Source: an uncultured Oscillospiraceae bacterium
GTDB lineage: Bacteria > Bacillota > Clostridia > Oscillospirales > Acutalibacteraceae
DNA: 45,300 nt
NCBI GenBank assembly: GCA_905198295.1
Contig: CAJKBW010000013.1
Location: forward strand, 1 to 45,300
Direction of reading: 5' to 3'
Shown here: piece by piece, positions 7,961-18,100 of the stretch
Numbering within the stretch: the stretch's first letter is position 1
Layout of the letters: each line of letters starts with the position of its first letter
Notes under the pieces: generated by a model
Database searches by the model: none
Seen by the model: the letters and a program-made list of their open reading frames with translations, nothing else
Told to the model about the DNA's origin: nothing
Translations under genes and position numbers: made by a program

Positions 7961-8360
7961 GACCGGCAGGGCGCCGCCGAACACGCAGAAGCCGCCAAAA
8001 GGAGCCTTACGGCAATATCCGCGGGTCGCCGGGTTGGGCAGGCCGGATATAAACCGCACGAAAATCGCCAAAATATCAAAGGACGCAAGCCGTTTATCTT
8101 TTTTCAGGAAGGCGGGTTGACGCCCGCCGGAGACGAAAACGCCGGCAGGCGCTGCTTTCTCCCCCGGCACAGCGGCATGCCGGGATGCCGCTGTTGCGCC
8201 CGGCGGAAAGGTGTCCCGTCATAACCTCCCCTGTAATTTTGTCAAACTTTTCGTATTTCTCCAAGGCTTACCGGGAATGACGCCGGTCCGGCGGCGAATA
8301 CTAAGACAAGCGGACGGCAGGACTGTCCGCTGATTAAGAGGATACGGAGGGACGAAAAAT
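7961..8360. other. Gene-poor stretch with small hairpins
   Basis: About 400 bases between the exporter relic and the DUF1540 gene hold no convincing gene. Visible structures are GGCGGG/CCCGCC at 8111-8128, a perfect eight-base inverted repeat AGCGGCAT/ATGCCGCT at 8171-8192, and AGCGGAC/GTCCGCT at 8309-8331 in the probable leader of the DUF1540 gene. None has the T-tract of an intrinsic terminator. The stretch appears to be decaying sequence. Confidence 0.5.
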
Positions 8361-8531
8361 ATGGATACCTGTCATGCGAACCATTGCATCAAATGCACCG
8401 TGCAGCAGTGCGTGAACCACTGCCAGAGCCAGAATTACTGCGCGCTCGACTGCATCACCGTGGGAACCCACGAGAGCAACCCGACGATGGATCAGTGCAC
8501 CGACTGCAAATCCTTTCAGCTGAGAAAGTAA
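8361..8531 (+). CDS. DUF1540-type small cysteine-rich protein
   Basis: A 56-residue protein with eight cysteines spaced as in DUF1540: IKCTVQQCVNHC, then YCALDCITV, then a threonine/asparagine turn and QCTDCKSF near the C-terminus. DUF1540 domains are common in Clostridia, often as short proteins or tandem repeats, and the cysteine pattern suggests metal binding; function is unknown. The ATG has a GGAGG site ten bases upstream. The gene is monocistronic, followed by a hairpin at 8541-8575 and preceded by a small stem-loop in its leader. Confidence 0.85.
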   Translation: MDTCHANHCIKCTVQQCVNHCQSQNYCALDCITVGTHESNPTMDQCTDCKSFQLRK

Positions 8532-8540
8532 GGTTCCCGA

Positions 8541-8575
8541 TAAAGGCGGGTACAGGCAGACTGTATCCGCCTTTA
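8541..8575 (+). terminator. Possible terminator after the DUF1540 gene
   Basis: A 15-bp inverted repeat (TAAAGGCGG..., loop GCAGA) begins 10 bases after the stop codon. It lacks a continuous T-tract, so efficiency is doubtful. Confidence 0.45.
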
Positions 8576-8691
8576 CCTTATCCGTTTTGCAGATTAAATC
8601 GGTGGGGCCAGAAGAGAAATCCCCCTTTGCTGTACGGCACACGGCCCTCCCGCTCTCACATGTCCCCGGCCGAAAAAGGCAAGCACACGGC

Positions 8692-8719
8692 TTGACATTT
8701 TCCTGTTTTGTGCTATACT
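8692..8719 (+). promoter_or_regulatory. SigmaA promoter of the MATE leader
   Basis: Perfect TTGACA (8692-8697), 16-base spacer, TATACT (8714-8719). Predicted start near 8726. Confidence 0.8.
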
Positions 8720-8740
8720 GTTCCCGTCGAACAGCTTAAA

Positions 8741-8776
8741 GAGCGTAGAATCACGACGATTCTGCGCTCTTTTTTT
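8741..8776 (+). terminator. Intrinsic terminator inside the MATE gene leader (attenuator)
   Basis: A 12-bp stem (8741-8752 with 8758-8769, one T-G pair) is followed by seven T. It begins only about 15 bases after the predicted transcription start and 70 bases before the MATE start codon, so it would cut most transcripts to about 50 nucleotides unless something prevents it from forming. Confidence 0.85.
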
Positions 8777-8846
8777 GTTCTTCGCAGTTTTCAGGCAGCT
8801 TTTTCTCTGATAAAGACTCCAAAAATACCATTTCAAGGAGGACTTT

Positions 8847-10280
8847 ATGAACCAGTCGGAAACCAGTCAATTTTTGGGAAAGGAAAATATCGCCAAACTC
8901 ATGCTGAAATTTTCCATCCCCTGCGTACTCTCCCTATTGGTAAGCGCACTCTACAATATTGTTGACCAGATTTTTATCGGCAACAGTGAATTGAGTGCAC
9001 TCGGAAATGCGGCAACAGGCGTTGTCTTTCCGATCTTTATTATCGCCCAGGCCTTTGCCTGGTGCTTCGGCGACGGCTGCGCCGCCTATTTGAACATATG
9101 TCAGGGAAAAAAGGATACGCAGTCCGCCCACAAGGCAATCGGGACAGGAATGATGATTACCCTTTTGACGAGCGTCGTGCTGATGGCAATATTTTTCCCG
9201 CTGAAAACGCCGCTTTTGACCCTGTTCGGTGCGTCAGAAAACAGCATTGGCATGGCCGTCGAGTATTTCCATATCATTTTGGCATTTTTCCCCGTGTATA
9301 TGCTGTCCAATATGATGAACGCGGTCATCCGCGCAGACGGCAGCCCTGCCTGGTCCATGACTTCCATGCTGCTTGGCGCCATAACCAATATTCTCTTGGA
9401 TCCCCTGTTTATTTTTGGCCGGCATTGGGGCATGAAAGGCGCTGCTCTCGCTACGGTTATCGGGCAGTTCGTTTCCTTTGTGATTAGTTTTCTCTACTTT
9501 TTCCGCACCAAAACCTTCAGGCTCACCAAGAAAAGCTTTATTCCCGATTTTCATGCGTTTGCCGGCGCTCTGAAGCTCGGCACGTCTTCTTTCATCACAC
9601 AGATGACGATCGTTGTTATTTCCCTGGTCTGCAATATTATGCTGGCCAAATACGGTGCAATATCCCCGTATGGCATCGATATTCCGATTGCCATTATCGG
9701 AATCGAGAGCAAGGTGTTCACCGTTGTCATCAATTTGGTCGTAGGCATTGTTTTGGGCTGCCAGCCGATTATCGGCTATAACATGGGGGCAAAGAATTAC
9801 GGCAGGGTAAAAAAACTCTATATATCCATTCTTTTATGCACGGTTGTAATCGGCGGCATTTCCACCTTGCTGTTTGAGCTGGCGCCGCAGGCGGTTGCCG
9901 GCATTTTTGGAACACCCACAAATATCCCGAATCCCGAGGATTATTGGATCTTTGCCGAAAAGACCTTCCGAATATTCCTTTCGCTCGTCACCTTTACGTG
10001 TATCCTAAAAATGACCTCTATTTTCTTTCAGGCTGTCGGCAAGCCGGTGCAGGCCGTCCTCTCTTCTCTGATACGGGATATTGTCTGCTTTATCCCGCTT
10101 ATTCTTATTCTGCCGAAATTCTTTGGCATTGAAGGTATTTTATTTGCTGCCCCGATTGCGGATTTTATCGCTGTGATTGTGGCGGCGGCACTGACTGCGG
10201 CATTTCTGCGGACGCTGAAAACCACGCCGCCGGACAAACAGGAGGATGCCTCTTTGAGCCCCGTAAAGCAGCGTGCATAA
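8847..10280 (+). CDS. MATE-family multidrug/cation efflux transporter
   Basis: The 477-residue integral membrane protein has about twelve hydrophobic segments in two similar halves, the layout of MATE antiporters that export cationic drugs or metabolites using Na+ or H+. Typical blocks are SIPCVLSLLVSALYNIVDQIFIG at the first helix, YFHIILAFFPVYML, MNAVIRADGSP in the first half and KPVQAVLSSLIRDI in the second. It is closest in style to the MepA/DinF-like branch. A strong AAGGAGG lies seven bases before the ATG. The promoter is separated from the gene by a short leader holding an intrinsic terminator, so expression is probably controlled by attenuation. It ends at a clear terminator. Confidence 0.95.
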   Translation: MNQSETSQFLGKENIAKLMLKFSIPCVLSLLVSALYNIVDQIFIGNSELSALGNAATGVVFPIFIIAQAFAWCFGDGCAAYLNICQGKKDTQSAHKAIGTGMMITLLTSVVLMAIFFPLKTPLLTLFGASENSIGMAVEYFHIILAFFPVYMLSNMMNAVIRADGSPAWSMTSMLLGAITNILLDPLFIFGRHWGMKGAALATVIGQFVSFVISFLYFFRTKTFRLTKKSFIPDFHAFAGALKLGTSSFITQMTIVVISLVCNIMLAKYGAISPYGIDIPIAIIGIESKVFTVVINLVVGIVLGCQPIIGYNMGAKNYGRVKKLYISILLCTVVIGGISTLLFELAPQAVAGIFGTPTNIPNPEDYWIFAEKTFRIFLSLVTFTCILKMTSIFFQAVGKPVQAVLSSLIRDIVCFIPLILILPKFFGIEGILFAAPIADFIAVIVAAALTAAFLRTLKTTPPDKQEDASLSPVKQRA

Positions 10281-10304
10281 CCGCTGCTGTTGAAGGAAAA
10301 ATAC

Positions 10305-10355
10305 AAACCAGCGTCCATGCCCCGCATGAGCGGCGATGTGTGGACGCCGGTTTTT
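10305..10355 (+). terminator. Intrinsic terminator after the MATE gene
   Basis: AAACC-A-GCGTCCA pairs with TGGACGC-C-GGTTT across a structured loop and is followed by TTTTT. Confidence 0.85.
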
Positions 10356-10455
10356 CTTCTTCCAAAATCCGTATACACGTTTATGCGGGGGATTACCAGA
10401 CTTTGCCCCGCGCGGCATTGCCGGTCAATGGGTATTTTTTGTCCGTCGTCAGCGT

Positions 10456-10484
10456 TTGACAGGATATGCGCTTCATGTTAAACT
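10456..10484 (+). promoter_or_regulatory. SigmaA promoter of nth
   Basis: Perfect TTGACA (10456-10461), 17-base spacer and TAAACT (10479-10484), 65 bases before the nth start. Confidence 0.75.
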
Positions 10485-10549
10485 GACTTTATACCAAAAC
10501 AATTTATGTACAGGAGATTCACGCTCTGCCATAAAGGATGGGAAAAGTC

Positions 10550-11200
10550 ATGAAGAAAAAGGATATTGCCCTGCAGGCTGTCGACTGCCTGAAAAAACGC
10601 TATCCCGACGCCATCTGTTCGCTCACCTATACCGATGCGCTGCAGCTGCTGATCGCGACGCGCCTGTCCGCGCAGTGCACCGATGCCCGAGTTAATCTGG
10701 TCACTCCTGCCCTGTTCAGCCGTTATCCTTCTCTTGAGGCGTTTGCGCAGGCCGATCCCGAGGAGGTCGGGGAAATCATCCATTCCTGCGGCCTGTATAA
10801 AACCAAAGCGCGGGATATTGTGGCAATGGCCAAAATGCTGCGCGACGAATACGGCGGGGTCATACCGGACACGGTAGAGGAGCTGACCAAGCTGCCGGGC
10901 GTCGGCCGGAAAACCGCCAATCTGGTTTGCGGCGACATCTTCGGCAAGCCCGCTGTGGTAGCCGATACCCACTGCATCCGCATCTCCGGGCGGCTCGGCC
11001 TGACCGACAGCAAGGATCCCTATAAAGTGGAAATGCAGCTGCGCAAGCTGCTCCCGCCGGAAGAAAGCAACGCGTTCTGCCATCGGCTCGTGCTGTTCGG
11101 CCGGGATATCTGTTCCGCCCGCTCGCCGCGGTGCAGCGCTTGTCCGCTTGCCGGAATCTGTCAGAGCTGTGAAGCCGATTCCAGTGCCCAGGGGGCGTGA
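10550..11200 (+). CDS. nth: Endonuclease III (DNA glycosylase/AP lyase)
   Basis: The protein (216 residues from this start) removes oxidised pyrimidines and nicks abasic sites in base-excision repair. The helix-hairpin-helix reads LPGVGRKTAN and contains the catalytic Lys; the catalytic Asp is in VVADTHCIRI. Four cysteines spaced C-x6-C-x2-C-x5-C near the C-terminus bind a 4Fe-4S cluster. ATG at 10550 is chosen because AAAGGA lies 11 bases upstream, while the earlier ATG at 10538 touches its ribosome site. The last 13 codons overlap the end of the convergent CmpB-type gene. A second HhH glycosylase, mutY, lies at 21952. Confidence 0.97.
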   Translation: MKKKDIALQAVDCLKKRYPDAICSLTYTDALQLLIATRLSAQCTDARVNLVTPALFSRYPSLEAFAQADPEEVGEIIHSCGLYKTKARDIVAMAKMLRDEYGGVIPDTVEELTKLPGVGRKTANLVCGDIFGKPAVVADTHCIRISGRLGLTDSKDPYKVEMQLRKLLPPEESNAFCHRLVLFGRDICSARSPRCSACPLAGICQSCEADSSAQGA

Positions 11201-11607
11201 TGGCCCCCCCGCTCCAGGAACCGGTAACAATAGGTGTGCAGCGGCATGGCGATCACACTCAAACCGCCCCACAGCACACTATATAGTAAACATACCTGTC
11301 CGTAGAGATTGCCGAACATCTTGCTGTAATCCCATACATTGAGCTTCATATGCAGATTGAACAGGCAGCCGCTGGCAAACTCGACAGCGGTAATCGCCGC
11401 CGAGCACAGCACGCAGCGGCGGAACAGGCTCACATGCCGGAAGGCGTTCTGTACCCGGCCGATGATCTGGAAGCACGCGCCGCCGACGATGAACATCGAC
11501 CAGTGCGTGTAACCGCGCCAAAGAATTTCAATGGCGTTATACGCCAGGCCTCCAATACAGAATATCCCGAGCGCACATTTCATTTTCAGCCAGACCGGTT
11601 TTTTCAT
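11161..11607 (-). CDS. CmpB-type (putative ABC-transporter type IV) membrane protein
   Basis: The 148-residue membrane protein has about four hydrophobic segments and the family signatures AYNAIEILWRGYTHWSMFIVGG, VEFASGCLFNL, VWDYSKMFGNLYGQVCLLYS. It belongs to the family called putative ABC-transporter type IV (CmpB), common in Clostridia and of unknown function; the name does not prove transport. A GGAGGG site precedes the ATG. The gene runs opposite to nth, and their coding ends overlap by 40 bases with no terminator between them. It diverges from addB with about 97 bases in between. Confidence 0.85.
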   Translation of the reverse strand: MKKPVWLKMKCALGIFCIGGLAYNAIEILWRGYTHWSMFIVGGACFQIIGRVQNAFRHVSLFRRCVLCSAAITAVEFASGCLFNLHMKLNVWDYSKMFGNLYGQVCLLYSVLWGGLSVIAMPLHTYCYRFLERGGHHAPWALESASQL

Positions 11608-11704
11608 TGTGTTCCCTCCACTGCCGATTCTCCTGCCTTAGTTTGGCCGCGGCAGCAAAAAGGATTCCATGAAAAAACAGGAAGATTTTAAGGGAGGATA
11701 CGCC

Positions 11705-14700
11705 ATGCTGCAGCTGGTTCTCGGCCGCTCCGGTTCGGGAAAAACACAATGGATATATGAGCGGCTGTCCGCCCTGGTGGATACAGAGGAGGACCGGCCG
11801 CTCCTTTGTGTCGTGCCGGAACAGTTTTCCTTTGAAACTGAACGTTCCCTGCTGGAAGCTCTCGGCCCGCACCGTGCCGCACGGATTCAGGTACTCAGCT
11901 TTACCCGTATGGCAGAGACGGTCTTCCGCAGCACCGGCGGGTTTGCTGGACGCCGGCTGGACGACAGTTCACGCATGCTGCTGATGAGCCGCGCACTCGA
12001 GATGACGGCCGGCCAGCTGTCCCTGTACACACGGCATACCGCCGATCCGGAATACATTTCCTCCATGCTGTCCATGCTTTCCGAGCTAAAGCAATGCGCG
12101 GTCACCCCGCTGGCTCTCGAAAAAACGGCAAAAGCGCTGCCAAAAGGGACGCTGGCGATGAAAGCACAGGAGCTTTCCCTGATTTACGGCGCATATGAAG
12201 CGCTGCTGGGCCACACGTATCTCGATCCGCTGGACGATCTCACCCGCCTGGCGGAGGTTCTCCCGGAGAGCGGGCTGTTGAAGGGTGCACTTCTGTTTGT
12301 GGATGCCTTCAAAGGATTTACAGCGCAGGAAATGCAGGTCCTGTCCGCGCTGCTGAACATAGCGGACACCGTAACCGTGACGCTGTGCACCGACACGCTC
12401 GACGACACGGCGCAGGGACTCGGCCGCTTCTCGCCGGTTATCCGCACCGGGCTGCGGCTCGAGCAGCTGGCGCAGCGGCAGCATATACCGGTAGCCAAAC
12501 CGGTTGTGCTTTCGGAGAATCGCCGCAGCCGCAGCGAAGCACTTCTCCGCCTCGAGGAAGAAAGCTTTCTGCCGGACGGCAGTCCGCTGGAGACACCCGC
12601 AGACGATGTTACCCTCACAGCTTGTGCTGACATCTATGCCGAATGCACCTTTACCGCCCGCACCATCCGCCGGCTGCTGCGGGAAGAGGATGCGCGCTGC
12701 CGGGATTTTGCGGTCGTCACCCGTAACCTCGATGAATACCGCGGCATTCTCGATGCGGCGCTGGAGATGGAGGGCATCCCCTACTTTCTGGATACCCGCG
12801 AAGACATTCTTACCGAACCGCTGGTTTCGATAACGTTGTGCGCGCTGCGCTGCGCCGCCGGGTGGGACACCGAGCTTCTGCTGCGGCTGATGAAAACCGG
12901 GCTGGCCGGCTTCTCCGCGCATTCGATATCTCAGCTGGAAAACTATGTGCTCATGTGGCGGATACACGGCATCGGCTGGACACGGGACTGGGAGGGCAAT
13001 CCGGACGGTCTGGATGCTCCCTTCACCGAGGAAACCGCCAAAAAGCTGGACAGCCTTAACCGCCTGCGCCGACGGCTGATCCGCCCGCTCGAGCATCTGC
13101 GCTACACGCTGTATCCCCGCAGCACCGCCGCATCCCCGGAGGATGCGGCCGACCGCCTGACCGGCCGGGATTTTGCCGCAGCGGTTTACCGGTATCTGAC
13201 CGAAACCCGCGCGGCGCGCATGGTGCGGCTGCAGGTGGCCCGTCTGGACCGCGACGGCGAGCATGCACTCGCCGACCGCTATGCGCGGCTATGGGATATG
13301 CTGATCGACCGGCTGGACGCCTTTGCGGCAGCTATGGGCGGCGACCGGCTTCCGGCTGACCGGCTGACCGAGCTGTTCCGCCTTTCCCTTCAGGCCGCCG
13401 ATCTCGGCTCCATTCCGCAGTCACTTGACGCCGTACAGATCGGCGCCGCCGACCGCATGCGCTTTTCCGCGCCCCGCACCGTCTTCATCCTCGGCGCCAA
13501 TGAAGGGATATTCCCCGCCTATCCCGCGCAGGGCGGACTGCTCAGCGACCGCGAACGGCAGCAGCTTATCGAACTGGGCCTGCCGCTGGCCGAGCCGTCC
13601 GAGCAGCAGACCGTGGAGGAACGCTTTTTTGCCTACATGGCCCTGTCGGCGCCCTCCGAGCGGCTGTATGTCAGTTACCGCTGCAGCAACGCCGCCGGCG
13701 AAACCCTGACCCCATCGCTTCTCGCGGAAACGGTCAGCCGGCTGCTGCCGAACTGCCGCCGGCTGACCGTGCCGACCGAAGAGGAAAACAGCCTCGGCGG
13801 CATCGAATCCCACACCGATGCATTCGGGCGCATGGCGGAGCTGTGGCATGCCGAGACGGCGGTTGCCGCCTCACTGAAAGCCTTTTTTTCCGCACAGCCG
13901 GAAATGCGCAGCCGGATCGACGCCCTGGAGCGTGCGGCAGACGACAAACCGATTGCTTTCCGCGATCCCCAGACCGCCCGTCAGCTGTTCGGCCGGGAAA
14001 TGCGTATCTCCTCCTCACAGATCGAGCAATACCACAAATGCCGTTTCGCCTACTTCTGCCAGTACGGGCTGCATATCAAAGCGGCAAGACCCGCCGAACT
14101 GGACAGCCTCGCCTTCGGCACGCTGGCGCATTATGTGATGTCCTCCCTGCTGCCGCAATATGTAAAGGCGGGGCTGGATGGCCTGACGCAGGCCAAAGTG
14201 CGCACCGACACCCGCCGCACGGTGGAACAGTATGTTGAGGAACGTATGGGCGGACTCGACAACAAACCCGCCCGCTTCCGCCATCTGCTGGAGCAGCTGC
14301 TGCGCACCTCCTCCAGCCTGCTCTGGTATGTGGTGCTGGAGCTGCGCCAAAGCCGTTTTGTCCCGGCCGATTATGAGCTGAACATCGGCATCCCTCCGCA
14401 GGAAGACGAGGCATACGTCCCCCCGGTTGTGCTCACGCTGCCGGACGGCGCCCGCATCTGCGTACAGGGCAAGGTGGACCGCGTGGACGTGTTCCGCGAC
14501 GGCGTGCATAATTATGTGCGGGTAATCGATTACAAAACCAGCGACAAGGCGTTTCACCTGTCCGATGTGGTGGAAGGCCTCAACGTTCAGATGCTGATCT
14601 ATCTGTTTTCCCTGTGGGAGAACGGCGGCACCCGCTACGGTGAAGTGACGCCGGCGGGCGTGCTGTATCTGCCGGCCAAGTCTCCGGTCGCGGCTATTTC

Positions 14701-15133
14701 GCCGCTGGCCGATGAAGCGCAAGCAGCCGGCATCCGCTTAAAAGAGCTGAAGATGAACGGCCTGCTCATCGATGATCCGGCGGTGGTTTCCGCTATGGAG
14801 CAGGAGGCCGCCGGGGTGTTTATCCCGGCCAAGCTGACCGCCAAGGGAGAATTCGACAGCCGTTCCTCCAGCCTGGCCAGTCTGGTCCAGTTCGGCCAGC
14901 TGAAAAAGCGTATGGAAAAGCTGCTGACAGCGATGGCAGAATCCCTGCGCGGCGGCAGAATTGAAGCGAAACCGGTTAAAAGCAAGGAGAAAACCGCATG
15001 CCAGTACTGCCCCTACCGTTCGATATGCGGGCATGACGACGACGGTCCGGCGCGTCTGCTGATCAGCCGGAAAAACAGTGAAATTTTCCAGGAGCTCGAG
15101 AAGGACGAAACGTCTGCGGGAGCTTCGGACTGA
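11705..15133 (+). CDS. addB: Helicase-exonuclease AddAB, AddB subunit
   Basis: The 1142-residue protein is full length for Firmicutes AddB (about 1150). It begins with LVLGRSGSGKT, a Walker A motif at residues 7-14, and ends with a RecB-type nuclease domain containing the VRVIDYKTSDKAF motif (catalytic Asp and Lys). Cysteines in YHKCRFAYFCQYGL and TACQYCPYRSICGH provide the iron-sulfur cluster seen in AddB. With AddA it resects double-strand breaks until a Chi site, loading RecA for recombination. The ATG at 11705 is preferred: AAGGGAGG lies eight bases upstream, whereas the ATG at 11669 has no site. addA follows after 17 bases. Confidence 0.97.
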   Translation: MLQLVLGRSGSGKTQWIYERLSALVDTEEDRPLLCVVPEQFSFETERSLLEALGPHRAARIQVLSFTRMAETVFRSTGGFAGRRLDDSSRMLLMSRALEMTAGQLSLYTRHTADPEYISSMLSMLSELKQCAVTPLALEKTAKALPKGTLAMKAQELSLIYGAYEALLGHTYLDPLDDLTRLAEVLPESGLLKGALLFVDAFKGFTAQEMQVLSALLNIADTVTVTLCTDTLDDTAQGLGRFSPVIRTGLRLEQLAQRQHIPVAKPVVLSENRRSRSEALLRLEEESFLPDGSPLETPADDVTLTACADIYAECTFTARTIRRLLREEDARCRDFAVVTRNLDEYRGILDAALEMEGIPYFLDTREDILTEPLVSITLCALRCAAGWDTELLLRLMKTGLAGFSAHSISQLENYVLMWRIHGIGWTRDWEGNPDGLDAPFTEETAKKLDSLNRLRRRLIRPLEHLRYTLYPRSTAASPEDAADRLTGRDFAAAVYRYLTETRAARMVRLQVARLDRDGEHALADRYARLWDMLIDRLDAFAAAMGGDRLPADRLTELFRLSLQAADLGSIPQSLDAVQIGAADRMRFSAPRTVFILGANEGIFPAYPAQGGLLSDRERQQLIELGLPLAEPSEQQTVEERFFAYMALSAPSERLYVSYRCSNAAGETLTPSLLAETVSRLLPNCRRLTVPTEEENSLGGIESHTDAFGRMAELWHAETAVAASLKAFFSAQPEMRSRIDALERAADDKPIAFRDPQTARQLFGREMRISSSQIEQYHKCRFAYFCQYGLHIKAARPAELDSLAFGTLAHYVMSSLLPQYVKAGLDGLTQAKVRTDTRRTVEQYVEERMGGLDNKPARFRHLLEQLLRTSSSLLWYVVLELRQSRFVPADYELNIGIPPQEDEAYVPPVVLTLPDGARICVQGKVDRVDVFRDGVHNYVRVIDYKTSDKAFHLSDVVEGLNVQMLIYLFSLWENGGTRYGEVTPAGVLYLPAKSPVAAISPLADEAQAAGIRLKELKMNGLLIDDPAVVSAMEQEAAGVFIPAKLTAKGEFDSRSSSLASLVQFGQLKKRMEKLLTAMAESLRGGRIEAKPVKSKEKTACQYCPYRSICGHDDDGPARLLISRKNSEIFQELEKDETSAGASD

Positions 15134-15150
15134 AGCAGGAGGGATCCGCC

Positions 15151-18100
15151 GTGGCTGAGCGGAAATGGACAACCGAACAGCGCCAGTGCATCGAGGCACG
15201 CAGCGGCACGCTGCTGGTATCGGCGGCCGCCGGTTCCGGGAAAACCTCCGTACTGGTGGAGCGCATCATCGGGCGGATTACTGACCCGATGCATCCGGTG
15301 GATGTCGACCGGCTTCTGGTGGTCACCTTTACCCGGCCGGCAGCGGCGGAAATGAAGCAGCGGCTGAGCGCCGCCCTATCCGAGCGAATCGCCGCCGATC
15401 CCGATGATTTCCGACTGCAGCGCCAGCAGATGCTGCTGCCCGGCGCAAGCATCAGCACCATTCACGGCTTCTGCTCGGCTCTGCTGCGGGAGAATTTTCA
15501 TCTTCTGGAGCTTTCCCCGCAGTTCCGTGTCGCCGAAGAGGCGGAAACCGCCCTGCTGCGGGAGGAAGCGCTGCGGGAAACGCTCGAAGAGCGCTACGCG
15601 GAAGGCCGGGAGGATTTCGCCGCACTTGCGGATCTTCTCAGCCGCGGGAAAGACGACAGCGCCTTTGCCGACACGGTGCTCCGGCTGTACACCTTTATCC
15701 AGTCCCACCCCTTCCCGGAGCAATGGCTGGAGGAAAAAGCCGCCATGTATGACAGCGTCAGCGATCCGGCCGATACGGTATGGGGAAAGCGGATCCGGGC
15801 GCATATGGCGGACGTACTGCTGTACGCGGGGCAGCTGCTGCAAAGCGCGCAGCAGCTCGCGCAGCAGAGCGACGTCCTGCGGGAAAAATACCTGAACACG
15901 ATCACCGCCAACCTGCAGCGCATCGAGCAGACCCGGCTGAGCCTGTACGCCGGCGGCTGGGATGCCATCGGCGAAGCACTCACTGCGGGTCAGCCGGAAG
16001 CGCTGCCCCGCGTTTACAAATGCCCGGATCCGGCCGTCAAAGAGCGCATCCAGGGATTATGCAAAAAGGCGGCGGAAGTGGTCGGCAAGCTGACGGATCT
16101 TCTGTGCTTCGGAGCCGCCCAGTGCCGGGACGACATTGCTTTTACCGGCCGGTATGCCGCGGAGCTGTTTGCCACCGTACGGCTGTTCGGCCAGAAGTTT
16201 GAGGCCAAGAAAAAGCAGCGCCGTATGGTGGATTTCAACGATCTGGAGCACGGGGCGCTCCGTCTGCTTCTCGAGCCGGCCGGAAACGGCGAATGGCAGC
16301 GCACCGCGCTCGCCGCAGAGCTGGCCGACCGGTTTGAAGAAATCCTGGTGGACGAATACCAGGATACCAACGCCGCGCAGGATGCGCTTTTCAGCGCCGT
16401 TTCCCGCGACGAGCAGAACCTTTTTTTCGTCGGCGATGTCAAGCAGAGTATCTACGGCTTCCGGCAGGCGATGCCGGAACTGTTCATCCGGCGCCGGGAT
16501 GCCTATCCCCCCTATGACGGTAAGGCTCCCCGTGCTTCTATTGCGCTGTACAACAATTTCCGCAGCCGTCCACAGGTCACCGAAGCCGTGAATTTTGTGT
16601 TCCGCCAGCTGATGACGCGGGAAGCCTGCGGGATCGATTACGACAAGCGGGAGGAGCTGGTGCCTTCCGCCTCTTATCCGGAGACGGCCGGCTGCGAAAC
16701 CGAACTGCTGATTGTTTCCGGTTCCGCCGGCGAGGACGACGATTCCGCCGACAAACGGGAGGCGCGGGCCATCGCCGAGCGCATTCTCGATATGCACCGC
16801 CATCTCAAAATCACCGATCACGGGGAAAAACGCCCGGCGCGCTTCAGTGATTTCTGTATCCTGATGCGCAGCCTATCCACCCATGCGGCGGCCTTTGTGG
16901 ACGAGCTCAAACGCTGCGGCGTACCCGCGTGGGCTTCCTCTTCCGGGGGCTTTTTCCAGACGCCGGAGGTTTCCTCGGTCATTGCCCTGCTGCGTTTTAT
17001 CGATGATCCGCTGCAGGAAATCCCGCTGGCTGCCTCACTGTTCTCCCCCGCCTTCGGCTTTACGCCGGACGACCTGGCCCGCATACGACTACTCGACCGC
17101 CGTGCGCCGCTGTTTACGGCGGTTCGCCGTGCTGCACTGGCCAAGGGTTCCCGCCGGCCGGACGGCTTCCCCGCCGACCTGCAGGAGCGCTGTGCAGCTT
17201 TCCTGCAGAAAATTGACCGCTTCCGTACCCTGTCCGCGGTGCTGCCCGCCGACAAGTTCCTGCACCGCCTTTATGAGGAATGCGGCCTGCTTGCCATTGC
17301 CGGCGCACAAAAGCATGGAACGCAGCGGGTGGCCAACCTGCGGCTTCTGCAGGACTACGCACGCGGTTTTGAGCAAAACGGCTTCCGCGGCCTGACCGCC
17401 TTTGTCCGCTATCTTACGCGGCTCGAACAGCAGCAGGTGGATCTCTCGCCTGCGGCCACGGTATCCGAGCATGCGGACGTTGTGCGGGTAATGACCATCC
17501 ATCGCTCCAAGGGACTGGAATTTCCCGTTGTATTCGTCGCCCGGCTGTCCGGCCGCTTCAATACCGATTCCACCAAAAGCGCGCTGCTGATCCATCCCGA
17601 TCTTGGGGTTGGCATGGAGCGGCGGGACATGAAAACCCTGCGCAAATGGAACACGCTTCCCAGACAAGGGGTGTCCCTTGCCATCCGACAAAGTGAACGT
17701 GCGGAGGAACTGCGCGTGCTGTATGTTGCCATGACGCGCGCCAAGGAAAAGCTGTGCCTGAGCATGTACCGCGGCGATGATCTGGGCAAGGCGCTTTCGG
17801 CGCTGGCAGCTACACTGGGTACAACCGAAGCCCTGCCGGCTCTCTCGATCCATGAAGCGTCCTCCCTGAGTGCATGGATCCTCTCCGCCGCCCTGCGGCA
17901 TCCTTCGGGCACTATGCTGCGCAGTCTCGCCGGCGCCGAGGATCTTCCGCTGCTGCCCGCGGAATACCCCTGGGATATCCGGATTGCCCGCGCGCCGGAA
18001 AGTGTACAGGCCGAAGAAAAGGTGCAGAATCCCGCCCCGCCGGATCCCGTCCTGCTCGCTCAGCTCAGGCAGCGCACGGCCTACGCCTATCCCTATCTGT

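Noticed and set aside
8594..8836. 80-codon minus-strand frame before the MATE gene
   Set aside because: It overlaps the promoter and attenuator of the MATE leader, and has no family similarity or ribosome site.
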